In this document: positions 17,431 to 26,653 of the stretch, piece by piece | How the letters are laid out: every line of letters starts with the position of its first letter | Position numbering within the stretch: position 1 is the stretch's first letter | Assembly (NCBI GenBank): GCA_023229985.1 | Contig: JALNYF010000001.1 | Location: 15,125 to 79,124 of the forward strand | Reading direction: 5' to 3' | Length of the DNA stretch: 64,000 nucleotides | From: Bacteroidales bacterium | GTDB taxonomy: Bacteria; Bacteroidota; Bacteroidia; Bacteroidales; WCHB1-69 | Position numbers and translations under genes: made by a program | Notes under the pieces: model-generated | The model's database searches: none | What the model was told of the DNA's origin: nothing | What the model saw: only the letters and a program-made list of their open reading frames with translations

Positions 17431-17438
17431 TATTTTTG
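17431..17438 (+). promoter_or_regulatory. Bacteroidota -7 promoter box for the lamin-tail protein gene
   Basis: TATTTTTGCCAC matches TAnnTTTGC, about 100 bases before the ATG at 17538. The rest of the intergenic stretch is A/T-rich with no further structure noted. Confidence 0.6.
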
Positions 17439-17537
17439 CCACTTCAAATGATGATAATTAAGACGTTCTTCAAACACTTCCAACACAAGAAAAGCGAGAT
17501 GCAGTTTGATTCTTAGCAAATAATAAAGTATTGGAGT

Positions 17538-20027
17538 ATGAAAAAGTGTGTGTTTGTACTATTTCTATTGGTAACGATAAATGGATTTTCGCAACACAAT
17601 CCGCCCGGTCAGCCGCATCGTTCTTTGTCGGCAACGACCTCAGGCACTATTAACACCGATTGTATGGGGCAGGGTTGCTTTTACGATGGACCTACTATTC
17701 TTATCAATGAGGTGATGTTGTCACCGTCAACGGGTGATGGTTCGATTTATGACAGTGACAATACCCGCAGGGGCGAATGGATAGAGTTGTACAATCCGCA
17801 TAAGTGTGAGTCGGCAGATATATCTTGCTATTTTTTAGGGAATAATGCACCGGAAGGCTCCAATTATGGGGGTGGTTTTTCAATTCCGCCGGGGACGGTT
17901 GTTCCGCCGCAAGGTTTTGCACTTGTGCGGGGGATGAACGCACCTGCCGTACCCGCCAATTTGTTGGTGCAAAATGGTGGAAATGTAGTGGAAATCATAG
18001 TAAATGGCAGGTTGTGCATGGAAGGAAACACCCGATTGTGGTTCCCTAACGCCGGCGGCTGGTTTGCCTTCTACGATGCCAATGGAGTTCCGCAAGATGC
18101 TATTTCCTGGGCAAGCCAGAGTAACTCATGTATGTCGTGTTCCCCTTGTACTCCAATCAATTCCGATTGCGGTTATAGCGGTGTTTTAGCCGCTTACAAC
18201 AGTATTCCGGCTGCACGTAAAAATATAATTAGCAGCTCTGTCCCAACATCAAATCGCACTTTTAGCCGAATTCCAGACGGTGGTGCATGGTCATACAATT
18301 CGCCTACTATTGCAACGTATGCCGATTGCAATTCCAACTGCGTGGATCCACCCGTCATCACTTGCAACGGCACAGCTACCGTAACTGTAACCGGCGGCGT
18401 TCCCCCATACTCTTATCAATGGAATGATGCCATGTTCCAAACCACGCCAACTGCCCTGGGCTTGTGCGAAGGTACCTATTCTGTTACCGTGACCGACGCC
18501 ATGATGGATACCGTGACCGCAACGTACACCGTCACCAATTTCGTGCCCACCGTTTCGCACCCCAGTTCCATCTACTGCATGAGCGATTCTTTTGCCGTGG
18601 TTCAGGGCGGAACCCCATTAGGCGGCATTTATGAATGTGAATACCTGGAAGACAGCGTCATCTTTTTTGACGATAACATCGCCCATTATGACCTTACTTA
18701 TACCTATACCGATACCAACGGTTGCAGTGCTTCCGCCCCTTTTACTATAACTGTTAATCCCGTTTATCATACCGTAATTTACGACACCATCTGCCAATAT
18801 GACGGCTATTATTTATACGGATTCACCATTTCATCGCAAGAAACCGAAATCCCTGGCGACTTTACAGAAATACAATTAGCCCAAACCATCAACCATTGCG
18901 ACAGTATCATTACGCTGCATTTAACCGTTCATCCCAGCGAAACCTTTGTCTTTGATGATTCAATCTGCCATAATCAAGCATTTAGCAACTACGGATTTAA
19001 TTTCCCTGCCGATTCTTTACCTTTAGGAAATCAACAATTTACCCGTATTTTTCAAAATCAGTTTCAGTGCGATAGTACCGTCATCTTAAACCTGACCGTT
19101 TTGCCGGTTTATGATTTGTATGAGGAAGTAAGTATTTGTAAAAATATGACATATCAACAAAACGGATTCAACATTTCTGCCGATACACTCGAAGTAGGCA
19201 CCTACGAATGGCGACATCAAACAGTGACCGCTGTTGGCTGCGATAGCTCATTTACTCTCACTTTGCATATATTCCCCACTCATTTAGAGACTTATACCGA
19301 CACCATCTGCCAAGGAGAAACTTACGATTTGCATGGCTTTCACCTGACTTCTAACGAAACCGGTTTCACCGGCGACTTTGTTCATACGCAAAATCTGTCC
19401 AATATTTATGGCTGCGACAGCATTATTATTCTGAATCTGTTGATAACATCAAGTCCCGACGTGGATTTTCTTCCCTCGCCCGAGCGACTGATTCTGTCGG
19501 AAGGCGGGCTCGTCGATTTTATCAATTTGACCGATATTTCGCAAATCACCGCGGGCGAAATCTATTCTTGGCTTTGGGATTTCGGAGATGGAAATAGCGA
19601 AACGACAGACAATTATAATCTCCAACACACTTATGAATCATGGGGAGAATACTTGGTAACGCTGACCTTGACAACCTCTTTCGGCTGCTCAAAACAGATA
19701 TCTCACTATGTGTTCGTGGAGGCTGACTTAGAATTTCCCAACATCATTACGCCCAATGGGGACAATTTTAATGACGTTTTTGCCGTTATTAATCTCAACC
19801 CTTCTACGCCCAATTTATTTTCAGTTTACGATCGGTGGGGAAAGAAGGTTTATGAAAAAGAAAATTATCAAACATATATTAAAGATGACATTCTATACAA
19901 CGCCGAACAGGGATTTAATGCTGAAAACTTATCCGATGGCGTTTATTACTATGTGTTTCATTATGAAGGATATACAAAAAATATCGAATATCAAAGCTCT
20001 TTAACGATACTACGCGATGTCAAATAA
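17538..20027 (+). CDS. Lamin-tail-domain, SprB-repeat and PKD surface protein with T9SS type B C-terminus
   Basis: This 829-residue secreted protein starts with a signal peptide (about 1-19, NGFSQ). Residues about 50-130 form a lamin-tail domain (LINEVMLSPSTGDG, GEWIELYNPH, VPPQGFALVRG). A SprB-like repeat follows (about 275-335, GGVPPYSYQWND). Four modules spaced about 60-90 residues apart begin DTIC/DSIC/VSIC and contain GF, then a PKD domain (WLWDFGDGNSETTDN, about 650-730) and a C-terminal gliding-motility/CHU_C sorting domain (FPNIITPNGDNFND, VYDRWGKKVYEK). It is predicted to be exported by T9SS to the cell surface; the partner is unknown. Its last 11 bases overlap the following ABC ATPase gene. 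Confidence 0.88.
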   Translation: MKKCVFVLFLLVTINGFSQHNPPGQPHRSLSATTSGTINTDCMGQGCFYDGPTILINEVMLSPSTGDGSIYDSDNTRRGEWIELYNPHKCESADISCYFLGNNAPEGSNYGGGFSIPPGTVVPPQGFALVRGMNAPAVPANLLVQNGGNVVEIIVNGRLCMEGNTRLWFPNAGGWFAFYDANGVPQDAISWASQSNSCMSCSPCTPINSDCGYSGVLAAYNSIPAARKNIISSSVPTSNRTFSRIPDGGAWSYNSPTIATYADCNSNCVDPPVITCNGTATVTVTGGVPPYSYQWNDAMFQTTPTALGLCEGTYSVTVTDAMMDTVTATYTVTNFVPTVSHPSSIYCMSDSFAVVQGGTPLGGIYECEYLEDSVIFFDDNIAHYDLTYTYTDTNGCSASAPFTITVNPVYHTVIYDTICQYDGYYLYGFTISSQETEIPGDFTEIQLAQTINHCDSIITLHLTVHPSETFVFDDSICHNQAFSNYGFNFPADSLPLGNQQFTRIFQNQFQCDSTVILNLTVLPVYDLYEEVSICKNMTYQQNGFNISADTLEVGTYEWRHQTVTAVGCDSSFTLTLHIFPTHLETYTDTICQGETYDLHGFHLTSNETGFTGDFVHTQNLSNIYGCDSIIILNLLITSSPDVDFLPSPERLILSEGGLVDFINLTDISQITAGEIYSWLWDFGDGNSETTDNYNLQHTYESWGEYLVTLTLTTSFGCSKQISHYVFVEADLEFPNIITPNGDNFNDVFAVINLNPSTPNLFSVYDRWGKKVYEKENYQTYIKDDILYNAEQGFNAENLSDGVYYYVFHYEGYTKNIEYQSSLTILRDVK

Positions 20028-20796
20028 TGCGATTGAGATTTGTAACCTGACATTTGGTTACACACAAAAAGAAGTTTTTCAACAATTATCGCTTTCGTTT
20101 GCGGAAGGCGATTTTTGTGCGATGATTGGTCCTAATGGTTCGGGCAAGACCACGTTGCTCAAAGCCATCGCCGGCATATTATCGCCCAAGGTTGAAAGTA
20201 ATGTATTGATCTATAATAAATTAATTAAAAATTACTCTCGAAATGCGCTGGCGCAAAAGTTAGCTTTCGTGGCTCAGCGGCAAGAAGTGGTTTTCGATTT
20301 TTCGGTCTTTGATACGGTCATGATGGGGCGAAATCCATATCAAAAACGCTGGGATAGTGGCAGTAAGAATGATGAAGATATTGTAACCAATGTTTTGCAA
20401 CAGACCCGTCTTTGGCATTTACGGGAGAGGATGTTGGCACATTTGAGCGGCGGCGAGATGCAGCGGGTGATGATTGCGCGCGCAATGGCACAGCAAACTC
20501 CCATTTTACTCTTAGATGAACCGCTAGCCAATTTGGATATCGCCCATAAATTTGAAATAATGGACATTTTGAAAGAGCTCAATCAAACCAATCATACCAC
20601 TATTCTTATTATTTTACACGATTTTTCATTTGCCAAACAATATACTGACAAAACCTTGCTATTAAACGAAGGAAAAGTAGAACTATTCGCGGAAAGTTCC
20701 TCCGTGATTACCACTTCCCATATTCAGCAAGTCTTTAATCTTTCTACTGAATATCAAGTAGATGAATGGGGAAATATTAGGCGAGAGGGAAGATAA
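20017..20796 (+). CDS. FecE/BtuD-type ABC transporter ATP-binding protein (orphan)
   Basis: This is the nucleotide-binding subunit of a siderophore/cobalamin/heme-type importer. Walker A is GPNGSGKTT, the Q-loop is in FVAQRQEV, the signature is HLSGGEMQRV, Walker B is PILLLDEPLANLD and the switch histidine is in IILHDFSF. The length of 259 residues fits the FecE/FhuC/BtuD family. The permease and substrate-binding lipoprotein normally encoded alongside are absent, so the rest of the transporter must be elsewhere. The ATG lies inside the end of the upstream T9SS gene, an 11-base overlap suggesting translational coupling. The substrate cannot be read from the sequence. Confidence 0.9.
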   Translation: MSNNAIEICNLTFGYTQKEVFQQLSLSFAEGDFCAMIGPNGSGKTTLLKAIAGILSPKVESNVLIYNKLIKNYSRNALAQKLAFVAQRQEVVFDFSVFDTVMMGRNPYQKRWDSGSKNDEDIVTNVLQQTRLWHLRERMLAHLSGGEMQRVMIARAMAQQTPILLLDEPLANLDIAHKFEIMDILKELNQTNHTTILIILHDFSFAKQYTDKTLLLNEGKVELFAESSSVITTSHIQQVFNLSTEYQVDEWGNIRREGR

Positions 20797-20826
20797 TACA
20801 ATGCGAACCTCTTATATTAAATAGCC

Positions 20827-21441
20827 TTATTTGACTTGAAGAGTTTGTCTGATTTTAGACGTGAGAATATCAATCCCTTTTTCATTATGACCGCCAATCG
20901 GAATAATAATGTCGGCTAAGCGTTTTGTGGGTTCGATAAAAGATTCGTGCATCGGTTTCACGAACATTTGATAGTGGCGGATTGATTTATCCAGGCCGCG
21001 ACCTCTTTCGTGGACATCTCTTTTGATGATGCGTATCAGTCGTTCGTCTGCGCCGGTATCCACAAATACTTTTAAATCAAGGATATCTGCTAATTGTGGG
21101 TCTGTAAAGATTAAGATTCCTTCCACGATGAGAACCTCGCTTGGGTAAATGGAAACGGTTTCTGCGCCGCGCCGACAGGTCACGTATGAATAGGTTGGCA
21201 TTTGTACGGTTTTTCCTGCTTTTAACGCCTCAATATGCTCCACCAACAATCCAAACTCAATTGCCGACGGGTGGTCAAAGTTAATTTTTTCCCGTTCTTC
21301 CTGGGTTAAGTCGCCCAAGTCTTTATAGTACGCATCTTGCGACAAAACACTAACTTTACCTCGCGGAATTGATCTAATAATTTTATGAACTACCGATGTT
21401 TTGCCGGAACCTGACCCGCCGGCTATACCAATAACCAACAT
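20827..21441 (-). CDS. udk: Uridine kinase
   Basis: This pyrimidine salvage enzyme phosphorylates uridine and cytidine. The P-loop is GIAGGSGSGKTSV (residues about 5-17). SVLSQDAYYKDL carries the catalytic Asp, FDHPSAIEFGLL is the nucleoside-binding block, PTYSYVTCRR and LIVEGILIFTDP follow, and RDVHERGRGLDKSIRHY is the lid region. It has family length at 204 residues. It is convergent with the ABC ATPase gene and divergent from the histidine kinase gene. No promoter box was found on its own strand. Confidence 0.95.
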   Translation of the reverse strand: MLVIGIAGGSGSGKTSVVHKIIRSIPRGKVSVLSQDAYYKDLGDLTQEEREKINFDHPSAIEFGLLVEHIEALKAGKTVQMPTYSYVTCRRGAETVSIYPSEVLIVEGILIFTDPQLADILDLKVFVDTGADERLIRIIKRDVHERGRGLDKSIRHYQMFVKPMHESFIEPTKRLADIIIPIGGHNEKGIDILTSKIRQTLQVK

Positions 21442-21561
21442 ATTTTTTTATTTTTTACAACGATTCTTTCAACAAAATATTGCTTGATTTGATGCAAAAC
21501 AAGCATGCAAAATTTTTTCAAGCAATAAAACAGAAATATCAGCGTTAAAAAACGATGTTCT

Positions 21562-21569
21562 TACTTTTG
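21562..21569 (+). promoter_or_regulatory. Bacteroidota -7 promoter box for the histidine kinase gene
   Basis: TACTTTTGCAACGC matches TAnnTTTGC, 26 bases before the ATG at 21596. Confidence 0.6.
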
Positions 21570-21595
21570 CAACGCACTATCAATAAGAAATTTCA

Positions 21596-23098
21596 ATGAA
21601 TTTATATACGCATAAAAAAAGATGGAAATGGTTGCTGTTTTTTTCGGCATGCATTGCTTTTATTGTGATTATTTATTATTCAAACCTTCTGCTGAAAGAA
21701 ATTGCACATGAAGAACGAAAGAAGGTGAATTTATGGGCGGATGCCATCACCCATAAAGCACAATTGGTAAACTACACAACGCATTTTTTTGAAAGTATTA
21801 AAAATGAAGAAGGGAAACGTGCCTCGCTATTAGCCAAGACTTTACAAAAAGTTTATGATGCTCCGATGGACGAAGACGTCACTTTTTATTTGGAAATAAT
21901 TCAAAATAATACCACGATTCCGACTATTTTAACACAAGAAGACGGAACTATCGATAATAGTATTAATGTAACGGAAGAGGTGAGCCGAATGAAAAATATT
22001 TCGGAGTTAGGCACACAACTCAAGGAGTATGATAATATTAAATTAGAATATGATAAGGGACAATACGTTTACGTTTATTTCAAATTATCGCAAATTTATG
22101 CCGATTTACGTTCTTTTTTAGAAAATTTACAGCAATCTTTCTTTGAAGAAGTGGTGATCAACACGGCTTCTATTCCGGTCATCATCACCGACAGCACCGA
22201 ACGAAACGTGATACTTGCCGGTAATATTGATTCTTCAGGCTTTCACTCGCCTCGTGCTTTAGCGAATACCATCGCGAAAATGAAATCGGAAAATAATCCC
22301 ATCCGTATTGACCTTCCCGAAAGGGGCACTTGCTACGTTTTTTATGAAGAATCATCGGTACTAACGCGACTGCGTTACTTCCCGTACATTCAATTCTCCA
22401 TCATTCTTGTATTTGCGATCACTGCCTATTTATTATTTAGTTTTGCACGACGGTCGGAGCAGAATCGCGTATGGGTGGGAATGTCCAAAGAAACGGCACA
22501 TCAATTGGGAACGCCCATTTCCTCGCTGATGGCATGGAACGAACTCCTGAAAGAAACCGATGTGGACCCCGCCATTTTGGGCGAAATGGATAAAGATGTC
22601 AAACGCTTGGAAACCATTGCTCAGCGTTTTTCCAAAATTGGCTCTGTCCCCGAATTACACAACGAAGAAATTGTCCCTATCATCGAAAATTTCGTTTCAT
22701 ATCTGCAAACCCGAATCTCTACCCAGACGAAAATTTGTTTTAATTCGCAAGTAAATCATGATTTACAAATTCCCATCAACCGGTATTTATTTGAATGGGT
22801 CATTGAGAATCTGTGCAAAAATTCGGTGGATGCCATGGAAGGCGCAGGAAGCATCACTTTAGTTTTGAGTGAAGATGAAAAGCATCTGTATCTGGACATT
22901 ACCGACACGGGTAAAGGCATTTCACCCAAAAAACAAAAAACCATTTTTAAACCGGGCTATACTTCGAAAAATCGCGGCTGGGGATTAGGACTCACGTTAG
23001 CGCAACGAATCATCAAGGATTATCATAAGGGAAAATTATTCGTTAAAAACTCGGTCTTAGGAAAAGGAACCACTATGCGGATTGTACTTTCAAAATAG
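21596..23098 (+). CDS. Orphan sensor histidine kinase
   Basis: This is a membrane sensor kinase. A first transmembrane helix (about 13-33) and a second (about 260-282) flank a periplasmic sensor region of about 225 residues with no recognised ligand fold. The phosphoacceptor region is SKETAHQLGTPISSLMAW, with the His about residue 301. The HATPase domain shows the N box (VIENLCKNSVDAM), G1 (DITDTGKGI) and G2 (NRGWGLGLTLAQRIIKDY). No response regulator is adjacent. A thioredoxin-like gene follows 10 bases downstream and is probably cotranscribed. The signal sensed is unknown. Confidence 0.9.
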   Translation: MNLYTHKKRWKWLLFFSACIAFIVIIYYSNLLLKEIAHEERKKVNLWADAITHKAQLVNYTTHFFESIKNEEGKRASLLAKTLQKVYDAPMDEDVTFYLEIIQNNTTIPTILTQEDGTIDNSINVTEEVSRMKNISELGTQLKEYDNIKLEYDKGQYVYVYFKLSQIYADLRSFLENLQQSFFEEVVINTASIPVIITDSTERNVILAGNIDSSGFHSPRALANTIAKMKSENNPIRIDLPERGTCYVFYEESSVLTRLRYFPYIQFSIILVFAITAYLLFSFARRSEQNRVWVGMSKETAHQLGTPISSLMAWNELLKETDVDPAILGEMDKDVKRLETIAQRFSKIGSVPELHNEEIVPIIENFVSYLQTRISTQTKICFNSQVNHDLQIPINRYLFEWVIENLCKNSVDAMEGAGSITLVLSEDEKHLYLDITDTGKGISPKKQKTIFKPGYTSKNRGWGLGLTLAQRIIKDYHKGKLFVKNSVLGKGTTMRIVLSK

Positions 23099-23108
23099 AT
23101 CAAAATAT

Positions 23109-23639
23109 ATGATAAAACGATTTGCACTTTTTGTAATTATATCATTTTCAATTTATTATGGATTCTCTCAAGAAGTACAATGGGAGATGGACACGGTCAA
23201 AAAATATGAAGTCCCCGTTGGATTATGCAGTTGGGAAGAGTTAAAAGGACACGAGTTTTATAATGAAATGAGTGAGCAATATGCCCAATACCTACCTAAT
23301 CCAAAGGTAATGGAAGAATTATCGAAGCAGTTATTTGCAACTTCGCTGCATGTGGATATTTATTTTGGCGCGTGGTGCGGCGATTCGCGTGAACATGTTC
23401 CCCATTTTATGAAAATTCACGATGATTTGCTAAATAATTTCGGTATTCTTCTTGATTATCAAATTATTGGATGTAATCGAGAAAAAGAGTGTGGCGCGAC
23501 GAATGATGAAATAATTGAATATGTACCCACATTGATCATTTATAAAGTAGATGATTCCGGAAATTATCCAATTGGGAAGATTATTGAGACCCCGGAAATA
23601 ACGTTAGAAGAGGATTTATTGAAAATTCTCCATCCATAG
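23109..23639 (+). CDS. Thioredoxin-like exported protein with a single active-site cysteine
   Basis: This 176-residue protein has a signal peptide (about 1-20, SIYYGFSQ) and a thioredoxin-like fold: DIYFGAWCGDSREHVP, then LLDYQIIGCNREKECG and the cis-Pro segment VPTLIIY. The usual CxxC is CGDS, so only the first cysteine remains, as in a family of Bacteroidota thioredoxin-like proteins with WCGDS. It is unlikely to be a simple disulfide oxidoreductase; a thiol peroxidase-like or binding role is possible. I start at MIKRFALF, which opens the signal sequence; an ATG nine codons upstream overlaps the kinase gene. Confidence 0.8.
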   Translation: MIKRFALFVIISFSIYYGFSQEVQWEMDTVKKYEVPVGLCSWEELKGHEFYNEMSEQYAQYLPNPKVMEELSKQLFATSLHVDIYFGAWCGDSREHVPHFMKIHDDLLNNFGILLDYQIIGCNREKECGATNDEIIEYVPTLIIYKVDDSGNYPIGKIIETPEITLEEDLLKILHP

Positions 23640-23656
23640 CGTTGAAGTTCCGTTTC

Positions 23657-24199
23657 TTAAGGCTGAGGTAAGGAGTGATAATCTTCTTTTTTGATTTGAT
23701 AAAGGGCTTCCCGCACCCATTCTCCCATCACGATTTTTTCAAAATATCTCACAAATTGCATGCCGGTTTTTTGCGCCACACGCATGGAAGGAAGGTTCTT
23801 ACAATGCATGTAACTTATTATTAAACTGTAATTTAAAGTATTAAAGGCATCATCCAAACAAGCTCGAGCAGCTTCCGTGGCGTAGCCGTTTCCGCAAAAG
23901 TCGGGTCGAATATGATAGCCAATTTCCGGTAGCAGGGTTCCTTCAATATTTTGCATCGTAATTCCGCAATCGCCAAGAAAAGTGTTATCCTCTTTGCGAA
24001 TGACTGCCCACAAACCATGTTGATATTGTTGATAATTGGCGATATTCCACGCAATCCATTCTTTTACTTTTTCCACCGAAAATGGCGCAGGATAATATCT
24101 CATGGAATCGACATTTCCCAATACTTTCATCAATTCCGGTTGGTCGTCCGGAATCATTTCCCTCAGCACTAATCTTTGGCTTTCCAAGATCAATTTCAT
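23657..24199 (-). CDS. GNAT family N-acetyltransferase (RimJ/RimL-like)
   Basis: This GNAT-fold acetyltransferase of 180 residues has the RimJ/RimL-type N-terminus (SQRLVLREMIPDDQPELMKVL), strand WAVIRKEDNTFLGDCGI, the pyrophosphate-binding loop PDFCGNGYATEAARACLDDAF and the C-terminal NLPSMRVAQKTGMQFVRYFE block. This group acetylates protein N-termini or small amines; the substrate is unknown. It starts 14 bases after the acyltransferase gene and may be the last gene of the BtrH-acyltransferase-GNAT transcript. It is convergent with the thioredoxin-like gene. Confidence 0.88.
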   Translation of the reverse strand: MKLILESQRLVLREMIPDDQPELMKVLGNVDSMRYYPAPFSVEKVKEWIAWNIANYQQYQHGLWAVIRKEDNTFLGDCGITMQNIEGTLLPEIGYHIRPDFCGNGYATEAARACLDDAFNTLNYSLIISYMHCKNLPSMRVAQKTGMQFVRYFEKIVMGEWVREALYQIKKEDYHSLPQP

Positions 24200-24213
24200 G
24201 GAGTCAATATCTT

Positions 24214-25347
24214 TTACAAATAAATATTTTCCTTATTGATAACCGGTTGGGCATAAATGAGCAGAAAAATATCGCGCAATTCATCGTAATCGCCTATTAA
24301 TGAATGTAATCCATTGTCCATATATTCAATAAAAGCACTCTTTTCACTTTCCGAATAGAAATCGTGGTATTTATAAGATTTTGCCCACAAGTCGTGAGCG
24401 ATATAATTGGTTTTCCATAATTGATAATTGGCATAAACGCGATTATCAATGATTTGTGCCAATTTTTGATATTTGTTGTTTTTTCCCAATTGATCACAAA
24501 ACAGTAATTCCTCATTGGTAATGCTGTCGGCAGCAACCAAATGAATGTGTCCTTTGGGTTGTCGGATGCCCTGCAGGATGCTGTTTAAATCTTCACCGGG
24601 AGCTTTTTCGTATTTTTGATATTTAGTGACGAATAGTTCTTGAGTTTTCAAAAAGTCGCAGGGTTCATATTCGTATGAAATTACCAATGGGGTGATATTG
24701 AGTTCTGCAAGATTATCCACAAAAGGTTTTTCGCTGCTGATAGCGAACATTTTAAGCACTGCCATTTCGGTTTTGTCATTTCCGTCCTTGGTTCTGCCAT
24801 TGCGTTGAGCTATCCAAACAGATTGTTTTTTTTGGGTGATGGCGTAGCGCATATACGAAGACACTTCGATAGAATTTTTGTAGAAATCGCGAATGTTTCC
24901 GCCACGCACAATACGGAACATCTTGTTCATTTTCCCAATGTCAATCACAATTTCGCCCTTCATTAAATTACTGCCGAAAGTGATTTCGGAAGTATCCAAA
25001 TCAAATTGGAACAACACAATTTGAAGGATGGCAGCGTCCAACAGAATATCGCGATGATTTCCGATAAACATTCCTTTTTTATTGTTGGACAATTTCTCGA
25101 AGCCCTGTGTTGACAAACCGTCGGAGGTCATATTAACGATGGAATGAATGGCTTTTTGCATCACTTGCTTCTGAAATTGCTCAACAGTTTGAATTTGCAG
25201 GAATTGTTTTTTATAATCTTCAAAATCAACTGAGGGAAAAAGATAAGCAATAATCTGAGAAAAAGCTGGATTATCGGCGACTCTGCGCACGGCAGCGGGT
25301 ATTTCGGCATCGATGTAAGGGCGGGTTTTCTCAAAAATATTTTTCAT
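24214..25347 (-). CDS. Glycerophosphate acyltransferase-like (PlsC-type) protein
   Basis: This 377-residue acyltransferase resembles the Bacteroidota 1-acylglycerol-3-phosphate acyltransferase-like family. The block FIGNHRDILLDAAIL is the NHxxxxD-type catalytic motif, with the His followed by Asp at positions +2 and +6 rather than the exact HX4D. FGSNLMKGEIVIDIGKMNKMF and WIAQRNGRTKDGNDKTE fit the later PlsC motifs. There is no signal peptide. It follows the BtrH-domain gene by 37 bases, downstream of the biosynthetic operon, so acylation of the pigment or a lipid anchor is a reasonable inference; ordinary phospholipid synthesis is the alternative. Confidence 0.75.
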   Translation of the reverse strand: MKNIFEKTRPYIDAEIPAAVRRVADNPAFSQIIAYLFPSVDFEDYKKQFLQIQTVEQFQKQVMQKAIHSIVNMTSDGLSTQGFEKLSNNKKGMFIGNHRDILLDAAILQIVLFQFDLDTSEITFGSNLMKGEIVIDIGKMNKMFRIVRGGNIRDFYKNSIEVSSYMRYAITQKKQSVWIAQRNGRTKDGNDKTEMAVLKMFAISSEKPFVDNLAELNITPLVISYEYEPCDFLKTQELFVTKYQKYEKAPGEDLNSILQGIRQPKGHIHLVAADSITNEELLFCDQLGKNNKYQKLAQIIDNRVYANYQLWKTNYIAHDLWAKSYKYHDFYSESEKSAFIEYMDNGLHSLIGDYDELRDIFLLIYAQPVINKENIYL

Positions 25348-25384
25348 AAAAGATATGTTGTCTAAGTAGCTGTTTTTAAAAGAA

Positions 25385-26437
25385 TTAACATGATTTCTTT
25401 TGTAAAAGCATTGTATTTTTACAAGATTTAATAAGTTTTTCGAGTTCCATAAATAAATTATGTTCCATTTGTTGAAGGGTAAATAGAGTGTCGGACAATT
25501 CCATCAAAATTTCTTGAGTAATGACGGTTCCTTCGCGGGAGTATCTTCCGGTGATGAGCGAAACGGTGCGCCATGTATCTGCGATTTTAACCATTTGTTG
25601 AGAAAGGGTGAGGAATGATTCGTTATTAAAAATAGTGGCAGTTTCTTTAAGGAAATCGGCGTAGATATAACGATAGCCGGAGCCGCCGGAGCCAATTTCC
25701 AGCATTCTGAAAAACCAAAGAAATTGGGTTCGCATCTTTGTCGGCTTAAAATGTGCCGCGCGTTTGCGTAAATATTTTGCCAAGACACCGATTCCATGCG
25801 TCCCGTTCAAAGGAATGGGAGAACGAAGCATACTACTACAAGTTTTTTCGATGCCTTTAATGATTGCTTCTTGGATAGGAGGCGGCGTGGAGGGCATTTC
25901 ACTGACATAATACAACTGACCGGAGATACAGGGCAGCGACATATTAAACCTTGCATTTTGCAAGTCATCGGGGGAGATGGTTTTTAACTCGCCTGTTTTC
26001 CCCAAATTATCAACAACTTTGTAAAGCCCATTTTCCTTTTTAACGACCAAAACGCTATGTCCGTTAAATCCAAATCTTTCATATTGAGATAGATACATTA
26101 AATCCTTCACAGATGTCAGCACACCTACGGGAATATTCTGACTGAGCAGCCGGTCTAATTCCCGCATTGATTTTTTCTGCTGAAAATATGCAAAATATTT
26201 ATATGTATAGGGGATTTTCATTCTTTTGAAGAAATTTCGGCAAATACTTCCATGCGGAGGTCTGGCAACCAAAACGTGAGACCCCTGATATTTGATGATA
26301 GAGACGTAGGCGAACATAATGCCGGAACCTATACCCAAAATCATTGGCTCGCTAATTTCGTAGCCGTGATAATGTAGAATATTCCGAACAGTTCCTGTTT
26401 CGCAATGAACAGGCTCTAAAATATCAAATTCTTCCAT
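25385..26437 (-). CDS. BtrH N-terminal domain / DUF4872 protein
   Basis: The protein has the layout of BtrH-type proteins, a cysteine-peptidase-like fold named after the butirosin enzyme that transfers an acyl group from a carrier protein to an amine. ILEPVHCETGTVRNILHYHG gives the N-terminal Cys (about residue 12), and YERFGFNGHSVLVVKKE carries the likely catalytic His with a following VVDNLG. The C-terminal ~190 residues (from about 160) are helical and match DUF4872. Such proteins recur beside aryl-polyene/flexirubin loci from what I recall. Here it has its own promoter and precedes an acyltransferase gene. Acyl transfer from the operon's ACPs to an unknown acceptor is inferred. Confidence 0.75.
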   Translation of the reverse strand: MEEFDILEPVHCETGTVRNILHYHGYEISEPMILGIGSGIMFAYVSIIKYQGSHVLVARPPHGSICRNFFKRMKIPYTYKYFAYFQQKKSMRELDRLLSQNIPVGVLTSVKDLMYLSQYERFGFNGHSVLVVKKENGLYKVVDNLGKTGELKTISPDDLQNARFNMSLPCISGQLYYVSEMPSTPPPIQEAIIKGIEKTCSSMLRSPIPLNGTHGIGVLAKYLRKRAAHFKPTKMRTQFLWFFRMLEIGSGGSGYRYIYADFLKETATIFNNESFLTLSQQMVKIADTWRTVSLITGRYSREGTVITQEILMELSDTLFTLQQMEHNLFMELEKLIKSCKNTMLLQKKSC

Positions 26438-26528
26438 TAATGGTATGATTTGTAAATCATTTATAATCAGTGTTTATCAAAAAAACGACTTTTGTAATTC
26501 AAGACGGCACTTCTTCAAACTGCTTGTA

Positions 26529-26548
26529 CAAAAGTAGCGGCAAAAATA
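26529..26548 (-). promoter_or_regulatory. Two -7 promoter boxes upstream of the BtrH-domain gene
   Basis: On the minus strand TATTTTTGCCGC (26541-26548) and TACTTTTG (26529-26536) both match TAnnTTTG, giving a leader of about 85-100 bases. The gap from 26438 to 26653 otherwise shows no gene. This suggests the BtrH, acyltransferase and GNAT genes are transcribed separately from the main biosynthetic operon. Confidence 0.5.
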
Positions 26549-26653
26549 CACAATTCTTCCGAATTATGGGAGGACTTATGTTTGTTCATAAAATTTATTG
26601 TATGAATAATAATCAGAGAATTGAGTCGATGATTAGTCAGTTCTTTAACATCC

